From the NCBI RefSeq assembly GCF_004345785.1, contig NZ_SLXI01000002.1, positions 384,778 through 448,777 on the forward strand: DNA of 64,000 nucleotides. The letters are read 5' to 3'. Shown here one piece after another: positions 1 through 8,123 of the stretch. Every line of letters begins with the position of its first letter. Within the stretch, counting starts at the first letter, position 1. The notes beneath the pieces are model-generated. The model was not told where the DNA came from, did no database searches, and was given only the letters and a program-made list of their open reading frames with translations. Made by a program: the position numbers and the translations under genes. The stretch is from Bisgaardia hudsonensis (lineage in GTDB: Bacteria; Pseudomonadota; Gammaproteobacteria; Enterobacterales; Pasteurellaceae).

Positions 1-225
1 TCTCAAGATAAACGTTTTTTATTTAAATATATGCCTGATCTTGCTGATTATTTCCATTATCGTCATTTAGATGTGAGTACCTTAAAAGAATTGGCAACTC
101 GTTGGAAGCCAGAAATTCTAGCTGGATTTAACAAAAAAAATACCCATTTAGCTTTAGATGATATTCGTGAGTCCATTGCAGAGCTTGCTTATTATCGCAA
201 AACTTTTATCAAAATTGATGAATAA
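1..225 (+). CDS. orn: Oligoribonuclease, 3' end only
   Basis: The 5' part lies outside the window; the frame is open from base 1. The visible 74 residues carry the C-terminal Orn signature ([23 protein letters not shown], then a DDIRESxAELAYYR helix), close to E. coli Orn. Orn is a DEDD-family 3'-5' exonuclease in the cytoplasm that degrades two- to five-base RNA fragments. The conserved Asp of the DDIRES helix belongs to the DEDDh active site. It is followed by tRNA-Gly genes, as in Haemophilus. The identification is firm; the truncation is only the window edge. Confidence 0.95.
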   Translation, partial: SQDKRFLFKYMPDLADYFHYRHLDVSTLKELATRWKPEILAGFNKKNTHLALDDIRESIAELAYYRKTFIKIDE

Positions 226-258
226 TTTCGCAACTACTGTATTTTTTCATTGAACCAC

Positions 259-286
259 TTGCACCTAATAAAAATATTTGTATAAT
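259..286 (+). promoter_or_regulatory. Sigma70 promoter of the tRNA-Gly pair
   Basis: TTGCAC (259-264) and a perfect TATAAT (281-286) are separated by 16 bases. The bases after the -10 box (GTCGTCCG) are GC-rich, as is typical of stringently controlled stable-RNA promoters. The first tRNA starts 31 bases after the -10 box. Confidence 0.75.
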
Positions 287-317
287 GTCGTCCGTTCAGT
301 AAATGAATGGCATTTTA

Positions 318-393
<76 letters not shown>

Positions 394-415
394 ATCCATC
401 TCATTCATCTCTTTT

Positions 416-491
416 GCGGGAATAGCTCAGTCGGTAGAGCACAACCTTGCCAAGGTTGGGGTCGCGAGTTCGAGCCTCGTTTCCCGCTCCA
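416..491 (+). tRNA. tRNA-Gly (anticodon GCC), second copy
   Basis: It lies 22 bases after the first copy. It differs by TC for TT in the D-loop and by a compensating base-pair change in the anticodon stem (CAACC/GGTTG for CGACC/GGTCG). CCA is encoded. The paired change shows that the copy is under selection. Confidence 0.97.
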
Positions 492-590
492 ATTAAATAT
501 CTGAATTATTTTGCAACAATAACACTGATTAAGTTATTTATGTTAGCAACATTTACACCTACAAATAAATCAAATTGGTAATAATAAAAA

Positions 591-620
591 AGCAATATGA
601 TTTATTCTCATATTGCTTTT
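591..620. terminator. Bidirectional intrinsic terminator
   Basis: A 10-bp stem AGCAATATGA/TCATATTGCT with a 7-base loop, T-rich on both sides. It serves the tRNA-Gly pair on the plus strand and the nitroreductase gene on the minus strand. The rest of 492-643 shows nothing else. Confidence 0.8.
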
Positions 621-643
621 GTTCTTCTAAGTTTAATTAAAAT

Positions 644-1252
644 TTATTTAAATACTTTTACACGATTTTCAAGCGGTTGAAATGTTTTTTCACCTGCAGG
701 TTGAACTATCCCACCAAAAACCATTTGTGCAACTAATTTCCAATTTTTATCAATATTCCAAGTTGTTGCAACTTGTTCATCAATAATTGGATTATAGTGT
801 TGTAAGTTTGCACCAATATCAATACTTGCTAATGCTGTCCAAATAGCATATTGATGCATTGCACTTGCATGTTCTGCCCAAACAGGGAATCTATCAGCAT
901 AAGCTGAGAAATTATCTTGTAATCCTTTTACCACATTTTGATCTTCAAAGAACAAAATAGTACCAGCTCCAGCTTTAAATAAATTCAATTTTTCTTCAGT
1001 TGCTTTAAATTTCTCATCATCTGCAACAATACCACGCAATACATCTTCTGCTATTTGCCATACTTTTTTGTGTTCTTCACCAAATAATACAACAACACGT
1101 GATGATTGTGAGTTGAATGCTGATGGTGTATGTAATACTGTATGTTCGACTAAATCAATAAGTTGTTGCTGATCAACAGGTAATTGATCGTTTAATACAT
1201 AAATTGAACGGCGTTTTTCTGCATTTTTTTGTAAAATTTTTAAATCTGACAT
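644..1252 (-). CDS. Nitroreductase-family FMN oxidoreductase (Frm2-like)
   Basis: This 202-residue protein resembles the short Frm2/YdgI-type nitroreductases: an N-terminal RRSIY segment (residues 14-18) at the expected FMN phosphate site, an HTPSAFNSQSSRVV segment, and a C-terminal MVFGG motif. These cytoplasmic homodimers reduce nitro compounds or quinones with NAD(P)H; the true substrate here is unknown. It is the second gene of a two-gene unit behind pirin (64-base gap). An upstream dyad in that unit is also present at doxX/lysR, which suggests control by the LysR protein at 5695 (inference). Confidence 0.85.
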   Translation of the reverse strand: MSDLKILQKNAEKRRSIYVLNDQLPVDQQQLIDLVEHTVLHTPSAFNSQSSRVVVLFGEEHKKVWQIAEDVLRGIVADDEKFKATEEKLNLFKAGAGTILFFEDQNVVKGLQDNFSAYADRFPVWAEHASAMHQYAIWTALASIDIGANLQHYNPIIDEQVATTWNIDKNWKLVAQMVFGGIVQPAGEKTFQPLENRVKVFK

Positions 1253-1316
1253 AATTTTTCTCCTGAAATATACTTAATTTTAAATAGTGCCATTTTTTAA
1301 TTATTGTTCTCAATAA

Positions 1317-2024
1317 TTACATTGGTACATCCATAAGTAATACTTTTGCATTATCTAATACATCAACGGTAAAACTTTCTGTATCCCAAATACCTAGACC
1401 GTCACGTGCATTTAATGTTTTCCCATCAATACTTACCGTACCTTCAATAACAAAAACATAAACACCATTGTTAGATTTTTTAATATTGTAATTTCTACTT
1501 ATTCCTTTATCAAATTTACCTAAGCTAAACCATGCATCTTGATGAATCCATACACCTTGATCATCTGGATTTGGAGATAACACTTGATTAAACTCATTTG
1601 CTTTCATTATGTCGCTGAGTTTAATTTGTTGATAGCGTGGCTCTACTCTATTTTTATTTGGTAATACCCAAATTTGTAAAAATTTAACTGGTTCAATTTC
1701 ATCACCATTCATCTCTGAATGAACAACGCCAGTTCCAGCTGACATGACTTGAATTTCACCATTTTCAATAATACCTTGATTTCCCATACTATCGCCATGA
1801 TTAAGTTTTCCAGATAACGGAATACTAATAATTTCCATATCACGATGTGGGTGTTTTCCAAAACCATATCCACCAAGTACATAATCATCATTAATAACTC
1901 TTAATGCACCAAATCCCATACGTTCTGGATCATAATAATTAGCAAAACTAAAAGTGTGTTTGCTTTTCAACCAACCATGATCAGCATTACCACGAGAATC
2001 AGCAGAATGATAAATTGTTTTCAT
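1317..2024 (-). CDS. Pirin-family bicupin (YhhW-like)
   Basis: This 235-residue protein is a standard-length bacterial pirin. The cupin metal site is complete: His58 and His60 in HPHRDME, His102 and Glu104 in VVHSEMN. YhhW-type pirins bind iron and can oxidise quercetin; others act as redox-responsive cofactors, so the function is only assigned at family level. Its gene starts a minus-strand unit with the nitroreductase. The 367-base upstream region to the fucosidase gene holds a small inverted repeat, a putative LysR operator and a CRP site, each listed separately. Confidence 0.93.
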   Translation of the reverse strand: MKTIYHSADSRGNADHGWLKSKHTFSFANYYDPERMGFGALRVINDDYVLGGYGFGKHPHRDMEIISIPLSGKLNHGDSMGNQGIIENGEIQVMSAGTGVVHSEMNGDEIEPVKFLQIWVLPNKNRVEPRYQQIKLSDIMKANEFNQVLSPNPDDQGVWIHQDAWFSLGKFDKGISRNYNIKKSNNGVYVFVIEGTVSIDGKTLNARDGLGIWDTESFTVDVLDNAKVLLMDVPM

Positions 2025-2060
2025 AATAAGTCCTTAGTTGTTGTTTGAAATAATAAGAAA

Positions 2061-2079
2061 ACACATACTTTTTATGTGT
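2061..2079. promoter_or_regulatory. Short inverted repeat upstream of pirin
   Basis: ACACATA and TATGTGT around a 5-base spacer, 37-55 bases before the pirin start. On the minus strand it is followed by TTTTCTTATT, so it could act as a leader hairpin or an operator. Nothing else supports either role. Confidence 0.35.
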
Positions 2080-2100
2080 CCCCCTTAATTTGTTGGATTT

Positions 2101-2133
2101 ATTCTATCTATTGATGAGATGAAGATAAATAAC
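2101..2133. promoter_or_regulatory. Putative LysR-type operator, copy 1 (pirin promoter)
   Basis: A TATCT-N13-AGATA dyad within a 33-base block that matches the doxX/lysR intergenic block at 5614-5646 at 25 of 33 positions when aligned without gaps. Core: TATCTATTGATGA, later GATAAA. LysR-type regulators commonly bind such interrupted dyads. Assignment to the regulator at 5695 is inference. Confidence 0.5.
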
Positions 2134-2270
2134 CATAAAATCAAATCATAATTCTTTAAAGCAGAACAATAAAATAATGTTCCTATCAATAAAATTAAAA
2201 TATCTAATGACCGATATAGTTATCAAAACAAAAAATCGGGCATTCATAACAAAAATATCTCCTTAATTTC

Positions 2271-2307
2271 GGTTTGTTTATGTGAACTAATTCACAAAAA
2301 ACAAACC
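2271..2307. promoter_or_regulatory. CRP-binding site in an extended palindrome
   Basis: The core TGTGA-ACTAAT-TCACA (2281-2296) is a perfect match to the CRP half-sites. The symmetry continues outward to GGTTTGTTT on the left and AAACAAACC on the right, with one mismatch and a one-base offset. The centre lies about 103 bases before the fucosidase start, which fits cAMP-CRP activation of the fucosidase/PTS unit. The outer arms could belong to a second, local regulator. Confidence 0.7.
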
Positions 2308-2391
2308 AAAAATTTTATTTTATTGATAATACGAAATAAAAATTTCAAAATATTCTTCAGTATAAACCAATCTTGATTTTGAGGAGATTTT

Positions 2392-3720
2392 ATGAAACAG
2401 AAACGCTACTGTGCTGACTGGAATTCAATTAAAACCCATGAGGTACCCAAATGGTATGAAGATGCAAAATTTGGTATTTTTATTCATTGGGGAATTTACT
2501 CGGTACCAGCATTTGCACCACCAACTTGCCAATTGGGTGAAATTGATATTGATGAAGAGTGGTTTTGTAATAATCCCTATGCGGAATGGTATTCTAATTC
2601 AATTAATGTTAAAAAAGGTCCTACTTATGAACATCATTTAAAAACTTATGGTGAAGATTTTACTTATAATCAGTTTATTCCTCAATGGAAAGCAGAAAAA
2701 TGGCAACCAAACCAATGGGCTGAATTATTTGCACAAGCGGGAGCTAAATATGTCGTCTTAACAACAAAACATCATGATGGCTTTTGCTTATACCCAAGTA
2801 AACATACTGATTTTAACTGTATGAATAATGGACCTAAACGTGATCTAATGGGTGAACTAACTGAAAGTGTTAGAGAAAAAGGTCTACGTATGGGAGCCTA
2901 CTATTCAGGCATTATTGATTGGCAATATGCCTCCGATCCAATTTTCACAGAAAGTCAAAATTTTTCTAATGCCTGTCCTACCTATGAATATGCTGATTTT
3001 GCTTATAAACAAGTGATAGAGCTAATTGATCGCTATAAACCTGATGTGCTATGGAATGATATTGGTTGGCCAAAAGTTGGTGAACATATGTTACCTCACC
3101 TTTTTGCTCATTATTACAACACTGTATCTGAAGGGGTAGTTGATGATCGTTGGAATAAACTTTGGTGCGATTTTACCTCAAAAGAATATAAATATGGTAT
3201 AGCCTCGAGAGATAAAAAATGGGAAATGTGTCGAGGTATGGGATTATCTTTTGGTTATAACCAAATTGAAGATGAAAGCCACCTTATTTCAGTGAAAGAA
3301 TTAATTTCATTACTTGTTGAAACAGTATCAGATAACGGTAATTTATTACTCAATATTGGACCTAAAGCCGATGGCACTATTCCAGAAGAGCAAGTCGAAC
3401 GCTTGTTAGCGTTAGGTCAATGGTTAAGAATAAATGGTGAAGGTATTTATTCCTCTCGCTGTAGTCAACATCTCACTACAAAATATCAAGAAATCACTTA
3501 TTATCATACGCGTGTAAATAATGATTTATATCTATACTTAGATGGATTAAAAGAAGGTAAAAATATTATTCCGCTTTCACTCTATGGTGATATTCAAGCC
3601 CTGCATCCTGATGTGCAATTCCATATAGAAAACACCCTACAAGGACGAGAACTTCATATTGATAATTATCAGGATAACTGGTTTACCCTTGGATTTAAAT
3701 CACCAAAAGGAGAAAAATAA
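2392..3720 (+). CDS. Alpha-L-fucosidase, GH29, cytoplasmic
   Basis: This 442-residue protein has the GH29 marks: FGIFIHWGIYSVPAF (residues 27-41), TTKHHDGFCLYPSKHTDFN (124-142), WND at 221-223 with Asp223 as likely nucleophile, and LLLNIGPKADG in the C-terminal third. There is no signal peptide, so it should act inside the cell, unlike most GH29 enzymes that meet host glycans. The start has a clear GAGGAG site. The next gene, 2 bases away, is a PTS EIIC, which suggests that the substrate is a small fucoside brought in by that permease, possibly phosphorylated. The physiological substrate is unknown. Confidence 0.9.
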   Translation: MKQKRYCADWNSIKTHEVPKWYEDAKFGIFIHWGIYSVPAFAPPTCQLGEIDIDEEWFCNNPYAEWYSNSINVKKGPTYEHHLKTYGEDFTYNQFIPQWKAEKWQPNQWAELFAQAGAKYVVLTTKHHDGFCLYPSKHTDFNCMNNGPKRDLMGELTESVREKGLRMGAYYSGIIDWQYASDPIFTESQNFSNACPTYEYADFAYKQVIELIDRYKPDVLWNDIGWPKVGEHMLPHLFAHYYNTVSEGVVDDRWNKLWCDFTSKEYKYGIASRDKKWEMCRGMGLSFGYNQIEDESHLISVKELISLLVETVSDNGNLLLNIGPKADGTIPEEQVERLLALGQWLRINGEGIYSSRCSQHLTTKYQEITYYHTRVNNDLYLYLDGLKEGKNIIPLSLYGDIQALHPDVQFHIENTLQGRELHIDNYQDNWFTLGFKSPKGEK

Positions 3721-3722
3721 TT

Positions 3723-5033
3723 ATGGCAACAATATCAGAACGTTTTATTGATTTTATGAATGCAAAAGTTGCGCCAACAGCAAAACGCATGGAAAACCAA
3801 CCGCACATTTCTGCAATTAGAGATGGTTTTATTGTTGTATTACCATTCTTAATCGTTGGTAGCTTCATTATGATTTTATTAATTCCACCTTTTGATGAAA
3901 ATACAACTAATGCTTTTGGACAAGCCTGGTGGGCGTTTTCTCATTGGGCAAGTGATTATGGTTGGCGATTCTTCCAAGTATCATTTAATGCCATTTCATT
4001 ATTTACTGCCGCGAGTATTGCTTATAATTTAGCAAAAGCCTACAAGAGAGAACCACTTCCAGCTGCATTTTTATCTGTAATGGCTTTTTTATTGGTTGCA
4101 ACTCCAATAAAAGATGGTGCAATGGATATTAAATTTTTTGGTGGAATTGGTTTATTCTCCGCAATTTTTATTGCTATTTATACTGTTGAATTAACAAGAT
4201 TACTTGAATATTTAAATATAAAAATTCGGTTACCAAAAGAAGTACCTACCGCTGTTGCTGAATCTTTGAATATAGTTATTCCTATTTTAGCAGTCTTGCT
4301 TACACTTTATCCTTTTGCTTTATATATTGAACATTCAACTGGTACAACGATCCCGCAATTAATTATGGATTTTATGGCTCCATTAATTAAAGTTAGTGAT
4401 TCTTTAGGCGCTATTTGCTTATTTGTATTCGCTACCCATTTATTATGGTTTTTAGGTATTAATGGTTCATTGGTGTTAATGCAATTATGGACACCATTTT
4501 TACTTCAAAATATGGCAGCTAACTTAGCGGCACTACAAGCTGGTGATCCTCTACCTTATATTGTTACCAATTCTTTCTGGGATTTTTACATTGTTCATGG
4601 TGCTTCTGGTGGAGTTATTGCATTAGCGTTCCTATTAGTACGTAGTAAATCAGCTCATCTACGTTCTATTGGTAAAATTGGCTTAGTTCCATCCTTCTTT
4701 TCTATTGGTGAACCTATAGTGTATGGTGTGCCAATGGTTGTAAATCCAATGTTCTTTATTCCATTAATTTTTGCCCCAATGGCGAATGCAATTATTGCTT
4801 ATTTGATCTTGGATTTTAATCTCATTCATCGTGTTTATTTAATGGCGCCTTGGACAACCCCTGCCCCAATAGGTGCTTATTTGGTTTCAGGTGGTGATAT
4901 ATGGGCTCCAATACTTAGTATAGGATTAATTGTATTAGATATAATTATTTATTATCCATTCTTTAAGATTTATGAAAAAACTTGTATTGCTAAAGAGCAA
5001 ATACAACATACTGAAGCAACAATAAAGTCATAA
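3723..5033 (+). CDS. PTS sugar permease EIIC (lactose/cellobiose family)
   Basis: This 436-residue polytopic membrane protein follows the CelB/LicC pattern: N-terminal amphipathic segment MNAKVAPTAKRMENQPHISAIRDG, about ten hydrophobic segments, and a SIGEPIVYGVPMVVNP motif typical of the EIIC sugar site. It normally needs EIIA and EIIB of the same family; neither is fused here nor encoded nearby, so it must borrow them or work unphosphorylated. Coupling to the fucosidase makes a fucose-containing oligosaccharide the best guess. Only the family is certain. Confidence 0.9.
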   Translation: MATISERFIDFMNAKVAPTAKRMENQPHISAIRDGFIVVLPFLIVGSFIMILLIPPFDENTTNAFGQAWWAFSHWASDYGWRFFQVSFNAISLFTAASIAYNLAKAYKREPLPAAFLSVMAFLLVATPIKDGAMDIKFFGGIGLFSAIFIAIYTVELTRLLEYLNIKIRLPKEVPTAVAESLNIVIPILAVLLTLYPFALYIEHSTGTTIPQLIMDFMAPLIKVSDSLGAICLFVFATHLLWFLGINGSLVLMQLWTPFLLQNMAANLAALQAGDPLPYIVTNSFWDFYIVHGASGGVIALAFLLVRSKSAHLRSIGKIGLVPSFFSIGEPIVYGVPMVVNPMFFIPLIFAPMANAIIAYLILDFNLIHRVYLMAPWTTPAPIGAYLVSGGDIWAPILSIGLIVLDIIIYYPFFKIYEKTCIAKEQIQHTEATIKS

Positions 5034-5068
5034 ATCAATCTTAAAGTTAAAATAATACAGTGATAATT

Positions 5069-5124
5069 TTAGCCAATCTCTCAAAATGAAAATATAAAAT
5101 TGTTCATTTTAGGAAATTGGCTAA
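5069..5124. terminator. Probable terminator between EIIC and doxX
   Basis: A nested hairpin: outer arms TTAGCCAAT/ATTGGCTAA, inner arms TCAAAATGAA and TTCATTTTA. It lies between convergent genes and is followed by ATATATAAAGG, so the T-run is poor. Confidence 0.45.
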
Positions 5125-5145
5125 TATATAAAGGTTATATTGATT

Positions 5146-5541
5146 TTATGATAATTTTTTATTCAACCAAGCATCGATAGAATAAGTACCAGCACCATAA
5201 GCAACGAGCATTAAAAAACCACCGGCAATCGAAACATTCTTCATAAACATAATCATTTGTATCTGATTACTAAAATCAGCATGAAATATTATTGCAGATA
5301 AAAGGTTAAACCCTACCATTAACAATGCAAATAAACGAACTTTAAAACCCAATAAGATAGCAAGTCCACCAAATATTTCAAAAGTGATCACTAAAGGCAA
5401 CAGCATTCCTGGTACCCCCATTGACTCCATATAACCTTGAGTCCCTGAATATGCAGCTATTTTGTCAAATCCAGATGTAATGAAAATTGCTGACAGAAAA
5501 AATCTACCAATCACTACTATTAAATTTTGTAACTTTTCCAT
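5146..5541 (-). CDS. DoxX-family membrane protein
   Basis: This 131-residue protein with four hydrophobic segments matches the DoxX/YphA family: GRFFLSAIFITSGFDKI near the start, LVITFEIFGGLAILLGF in the middle, and SIAGGFLMLVAYGAG near the end. DoxX proteins are inner-membrane proteins linked to quinone or thiol redox balance; the reaction is not settled. It is divergent from the lysR gene at 5695, which is the usual layout for a LysR regulator and its target. Its promoter carries the dyad also found before pirin. Confidence 0.88.
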   Translation of the reverse strand: MEKLQNLIVVIGRFFLSAIFITSGFDKIAAYSGTQGYMESMGVPGMLLPLVITFEIFGGLAILLGFKVRLFALLMVGFNLLSAIIFHADFSNQIQMIMFMKNVSIAGGFLMLVAYGAGTYSIDAWLNKKLS

Positions 5542-5613
5542 AAATGTTCTCCTAAATGATTAAATTAACAGTATTAAAAAATAAATTTATTACTATTTAT
5601 AAATAGTGGTCAC

Positions 5614-5646
5614 ATTGTATCTATTGACGAAAAAGAGATAAACTAC
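5614..5646. promoter_or_regulatory. Putative LysR-type operator, copy 2 (doxX/lysR)
   Basis: TATCT-N13-AGATA dyad midway between doxX and lysR, the partner of the block at 2101-2133. The core TATCTATTGACGA is followed by GAGATAAA. The position between divergent genes fits autoregulation by LysR. Confidence 0.5.
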
Positions 5647-5694
5647 GATAATCGCAAATTAGTGTTCATCTAAAAAGAACAATAAGAGTAAAAA

Positions 5695-6603
5695 ATGGGT
5701 CAATTAGAAGATATGCAAATATTTATCCGCATTGTTGAGGCGGGTAGTATTACTAAAGCATCGGAGCAACTCAATCTAGCAAAATCAGCTGTTAGCCGCC
5801 GATTAAATGATCTAGAAGAACGTTTAGGGGTTCAACTCTTAACAAGGACTACAAGACAATCTCATTTAACTGATGCAGGTAAGTATTATTATCAACAAAC
5901 TAAAAATATTTTAGAAAAAATTGATGAACTTAATGAAGAAACAACTCATTCGCTTACTACGGTAAATGGGACACTGAGAATGACTGTTCCACTATCTTTT
6001 GGTTTAATCTATTTCTCTGATATTATTGATGAATTTTCTAAGGAGCACCCTAATTTAAACTTTGAATTAGATTTTTCAGATAGAATTGTAGATTTAGTGG
6101 AAGAAGGCTTTGAGCTAGCTATTCGAATTAATAAACTAGAAGATTCAACTTATCAAGCAAAACGTTTAACGCCAATCAAATTTGTTTTATGTGCTAGTCC
6201 TGATTATTTAAAAAATAAAGGGACTCCTCAAAAAATTGATGATTTAAAAAATCATACTTTTTTACAATATAGTTTAGATAAAAGTATTACATTAACACTT
6301 ACCGATCCACAAGGAATTACGCATCAATTACCCGTTACTTCTAAAATAAAAGCAACAAATGGTGAATTTTTGGTTGATATGGCAATAAAAAATCATGGCA
6401 TTACTTATATTCCAACTTTTATTGCTTACAATGCACTAAAAAATGGCAAACTAATTCCTTTACTCACAGAGTATAAACTACCAAGTTTAACAGCCTATGC
6501 CGTTTATCCTAGAAATCGATTTTTATCTTTACGTTGTCGTTATTTGATTGATTATATTAATAAGCGTTTTAGTAATGATAATCACTGGAATGGTACATTT
6601 TGA
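5695..6603 (+). CDS. LysR-family transcriptional regulator
   Basis: This 302-residue protein is of typical LTTR length. Residues 1-60 form the winged helix-turn-helix (DMQIFIRIVEAGSITKASEQ, LAKSAVSRRLNDLEERLG, RTTR), and residues about 88-295 the two-lobe effector domain. The start is ATG with upstream AATAAGAG. It resembles the CrgA/AaeR branch. Likely targets are doxX, itself, and pirin-nitroreductase through the shared dyad. The inducer is unknown; quinone-like or electrophile stress is a guess from the neighbours. Confidence 0.92.
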   Translation: MGQLEDMQIFIRIVEAGSITKASEQLNLAKSAVSRRLNDLEERLGVQLLTRTTRQSHLTDAGKYYYQQTKNILEKIDELNEETTHSLTTVNGTLRMTVPLSFGLIYFSDIIDEFSKEHPNLNFELDFSDRIVDLVEEGFELAIRINKLEDSTYQAKRLTPIKFVLCASPDYLKNKGTPQKIDDLKNHTFLQYSLDKSITLTLTDPQGITHQLPVTSKIKATNGEFLVDMAIKNHGITYIPTFIAYNALKNGKLIPLLTEYKLPSLTAYAVYPRNRFLSLRCRYLIDYINKRFSNDNHWNGTF

Positions 6604-6629
6604 TATATTAAATTTATTATGTAAATAAA

Positions 6630-6659
6630 AAATGGCATAAAACAATGTTTATGCCATTT
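6630..6659. terminator. Bidirectional terminator (lysR / truB operon)
   Basis: A 12-bp stem AAATGGCATAAA/TTTATGCCATTT with a 6-base loop between convergent genes. The minus-strand side is followed by a T-rich run, so it mainly ends the rimP-to-truB operon. Confidence 0.85.
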
Positions 6660-6685
6660 CGTGTTTTACCGTAACTAAATAACTA

Positions 6686-7603
6686 TTAGAAATAAGCCAC
6701 CATTCTTTTTGGGTGAATTACATTATTTTCAACAATTGCGACACCTAGAAAAATATTCTCGTGAGAAAACAACCGCACTTGTCCTGATTGAGCTTGAACA
6801 TTATCAAATTTGACCCGTTGTCCAAAACCTACTGCTTTCGTCTGAGCTTCATCTAATTGTAAACGAGGTAAACGAGAAACCGCACTATCTATTGATAATA
6901 AATGTTGATCAAGCAAATCAAGATTATTTTGCTCGGCAAGTTGTTGTAATTCATCAATAGTTACCATTTTCGATGTTGGATAATCAGCAACGGACAAACG
7001 TCTTAACATTGTAACATGTGCCCCACAACCTAGTACTTCACCTAAATCATCAATTAATGTTCGAATATAAGTGCCTTTTGAACAATGTACTTCTAAAGTT
7101 AAATAAGGTGCTTCATAGCTGATAAAAACTAACTCAAAAATATGTATCGGACGAGCTTCTCGTTCTATAGTAATACCCGCTCTCGCATATTCATACAATG
7201 GTTTACCTTGATATTTTAAAGCCGAAAACATTGTTGGCACTTGCATAATTTCACCACGAAATTGCTCAAGTGCGGTCAAAATTTGTGAAGTTTTGAGATT
7301 AACTAATCTTGTTTCTACAATAGAACCTTCAGAATCTGAGGTGTCGGTTCGCTCCCCCAATTTAGCTGTTACTCGATAAGTTTTATCTGAATCAAGTAAA
7401 AATTGAGAAAATTTAGTAGCTTCACCTAAACAAATAGGTAACATTCCTGTGGCTAAAGGATCTAATGCCCCTGTGTGTCCTGCTTTATTTGCTTTGAAGA
7501 GACGTTTTACTTTTTGCATAATGTCATTGGAACTCATACCTTGAGATTTATCCAATAAGAATATACCATTTATATCACGCCCTTTTTTAGTTGGTCTGCT
7601 CAT
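6686..7603 (-). CDS. truB: tRNA pseudouridine-55 synthase
   Basis: This 305-residue enzyme makes the universal pseudouridine in the T-loop of tRNA. The catalytic motif [19 protein letters not shown] places the nucleophile at Asp48. The [12 protein letters not shown] and [15 protein letters not shown] motifs of the TruB family are intact, and a PUA-like tail ([15 protein letters not shown]) ends the protein. It is the last gene of the rimP-nusA-infB-rbfA-truB operon, 27 bases after rbfA. The gene body carries a complete extended uptake signal at 7268. Confidence 0.97.
   Translation of the reverse strand: MSRPTKKGRDINGIFLLDKSQGMSSNDIMQKVKRLFKANKAGHTGALDPLATGMLPICLGEATKFSQFLLDSDKTYRVTAKLGERTDTSDSEGSIVETRLVNLKTSQILTALEQFRGEIMQVPTMFSALKYQGKPLYEYARAGITIEREARPIHIFELVFISYEAPYLTLEVHCSKGTYIRTLIDDLGEVLGCGAHVTMLRRLSVADYPTSKMVTIDELQQLAEQNNLDLLDQHLLSIDSAVSRLPRLQLDEAQTKAVGFGQRVKFDNVQAQSGQVRLFSHENIFLGVAIVENNVIHPKRMVAYF
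7268..7276 (+). repeat. DNA uptake signal sequence, extended form
   Basis: The nine-base core AAGTGCGGT is followed by the full CAAAATTT extension. Other perfect cores in coding DNA start at 6772, 16879, 42529, 43125, 43648, 46057, 53589, 56017, 57432 and 62080. Two in intergenic DNA are listed separately. They mark the Haemophilus-type uptake dialect of natural competence. Confidence 0.9.
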
Positions 7604-7630
7604 TATATCTCTTTATTATATAATCACTTA

Positions 7631-8011
7631 TTATTCATCATCAATATGACGATCTTTATCTTTACGAACAATATCAGTAACGAGATTTGACATACGCATA
7701 CCTTCAACAAGTGAATAATCATAAATAAAACGTAATTCTGGAACAATGCGTAAACGCATTGCTTTAGCTAATAATGTTCTAATGTAAGGTGAGGCTTTTT
7801 CTAACCCTTTTATACCATTTTCTATTGCTGTTTGATCATCATCAAATAAAAAAGTAACAAAAATTTTGGCATAAGATAAATCTCTTGATACTTCCACATC
7901 AGATACTGTTACCATACCAATTCTAGGATCTTTTACTTCTCTTTGAAGAATAATCGCAACTTCTTTTTGTAATTCTTGAGCAACACGATCTGAACGTTTA
8001 AATTCTCTCAT
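7631..8011 (-). CDS. rbfA: 30S ribosome-binding factor A
   Basis: This 126-residue protein has the RbfA KH-fold sequence: [53 protein letters not shown] and the [15 protein letters not shown] segment. It binds the free 30S subunit and helps 16S rRNA 5' processing, especially in the cold. It lies between infB and truB, its usual place. A strong ribosome site (AGGAGAG) precedes the ATG. Confidence 0.97.
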   Translation of the reverse strand: MREFKRSDRVAQELQKEVAIILQREVKDPRIGMVTVSDVEVSRDLSYAKIFVTFLFDDDQTAIENGIKGLEKASPYIRTLLAKAMRLRIVPELRFIYDYSLVEGMRMSNLVTDIVRKDKDRHIDDE

Positions 8012-8035
8012 GATATTTCTCTCCTTAAATAATAA

Positions 8036-8069
8036 AGCGGCTCGATTTACAATAACAAATCTTACCGCT
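8036..8069 (-). other. Hairpin between infB and rbfA
   Basis: On the minus strand AGCGG-TAA-GATTT pairs with AAATC-GAG-CCGCT around an 8-base loop, followed by TTTATTATTT. It could be a partial terminator or an RNA processing site that tunes rbfA and truB relative to infB. Seen only as a fold. Confidence 0.4.
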
Positions 8070-8123
8070 CTAACTACATTAATGAAATAATTAGTAATAA
8101 ATACTCATATTTTTATAATGTAA

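Noticed and set aside
2025-5694. Genomic island with integrase or att sites around the fucosidase pair
   Set aside because: No integrase, transposase or flanking direct repeats were found; only the split regulon suggests insertion.
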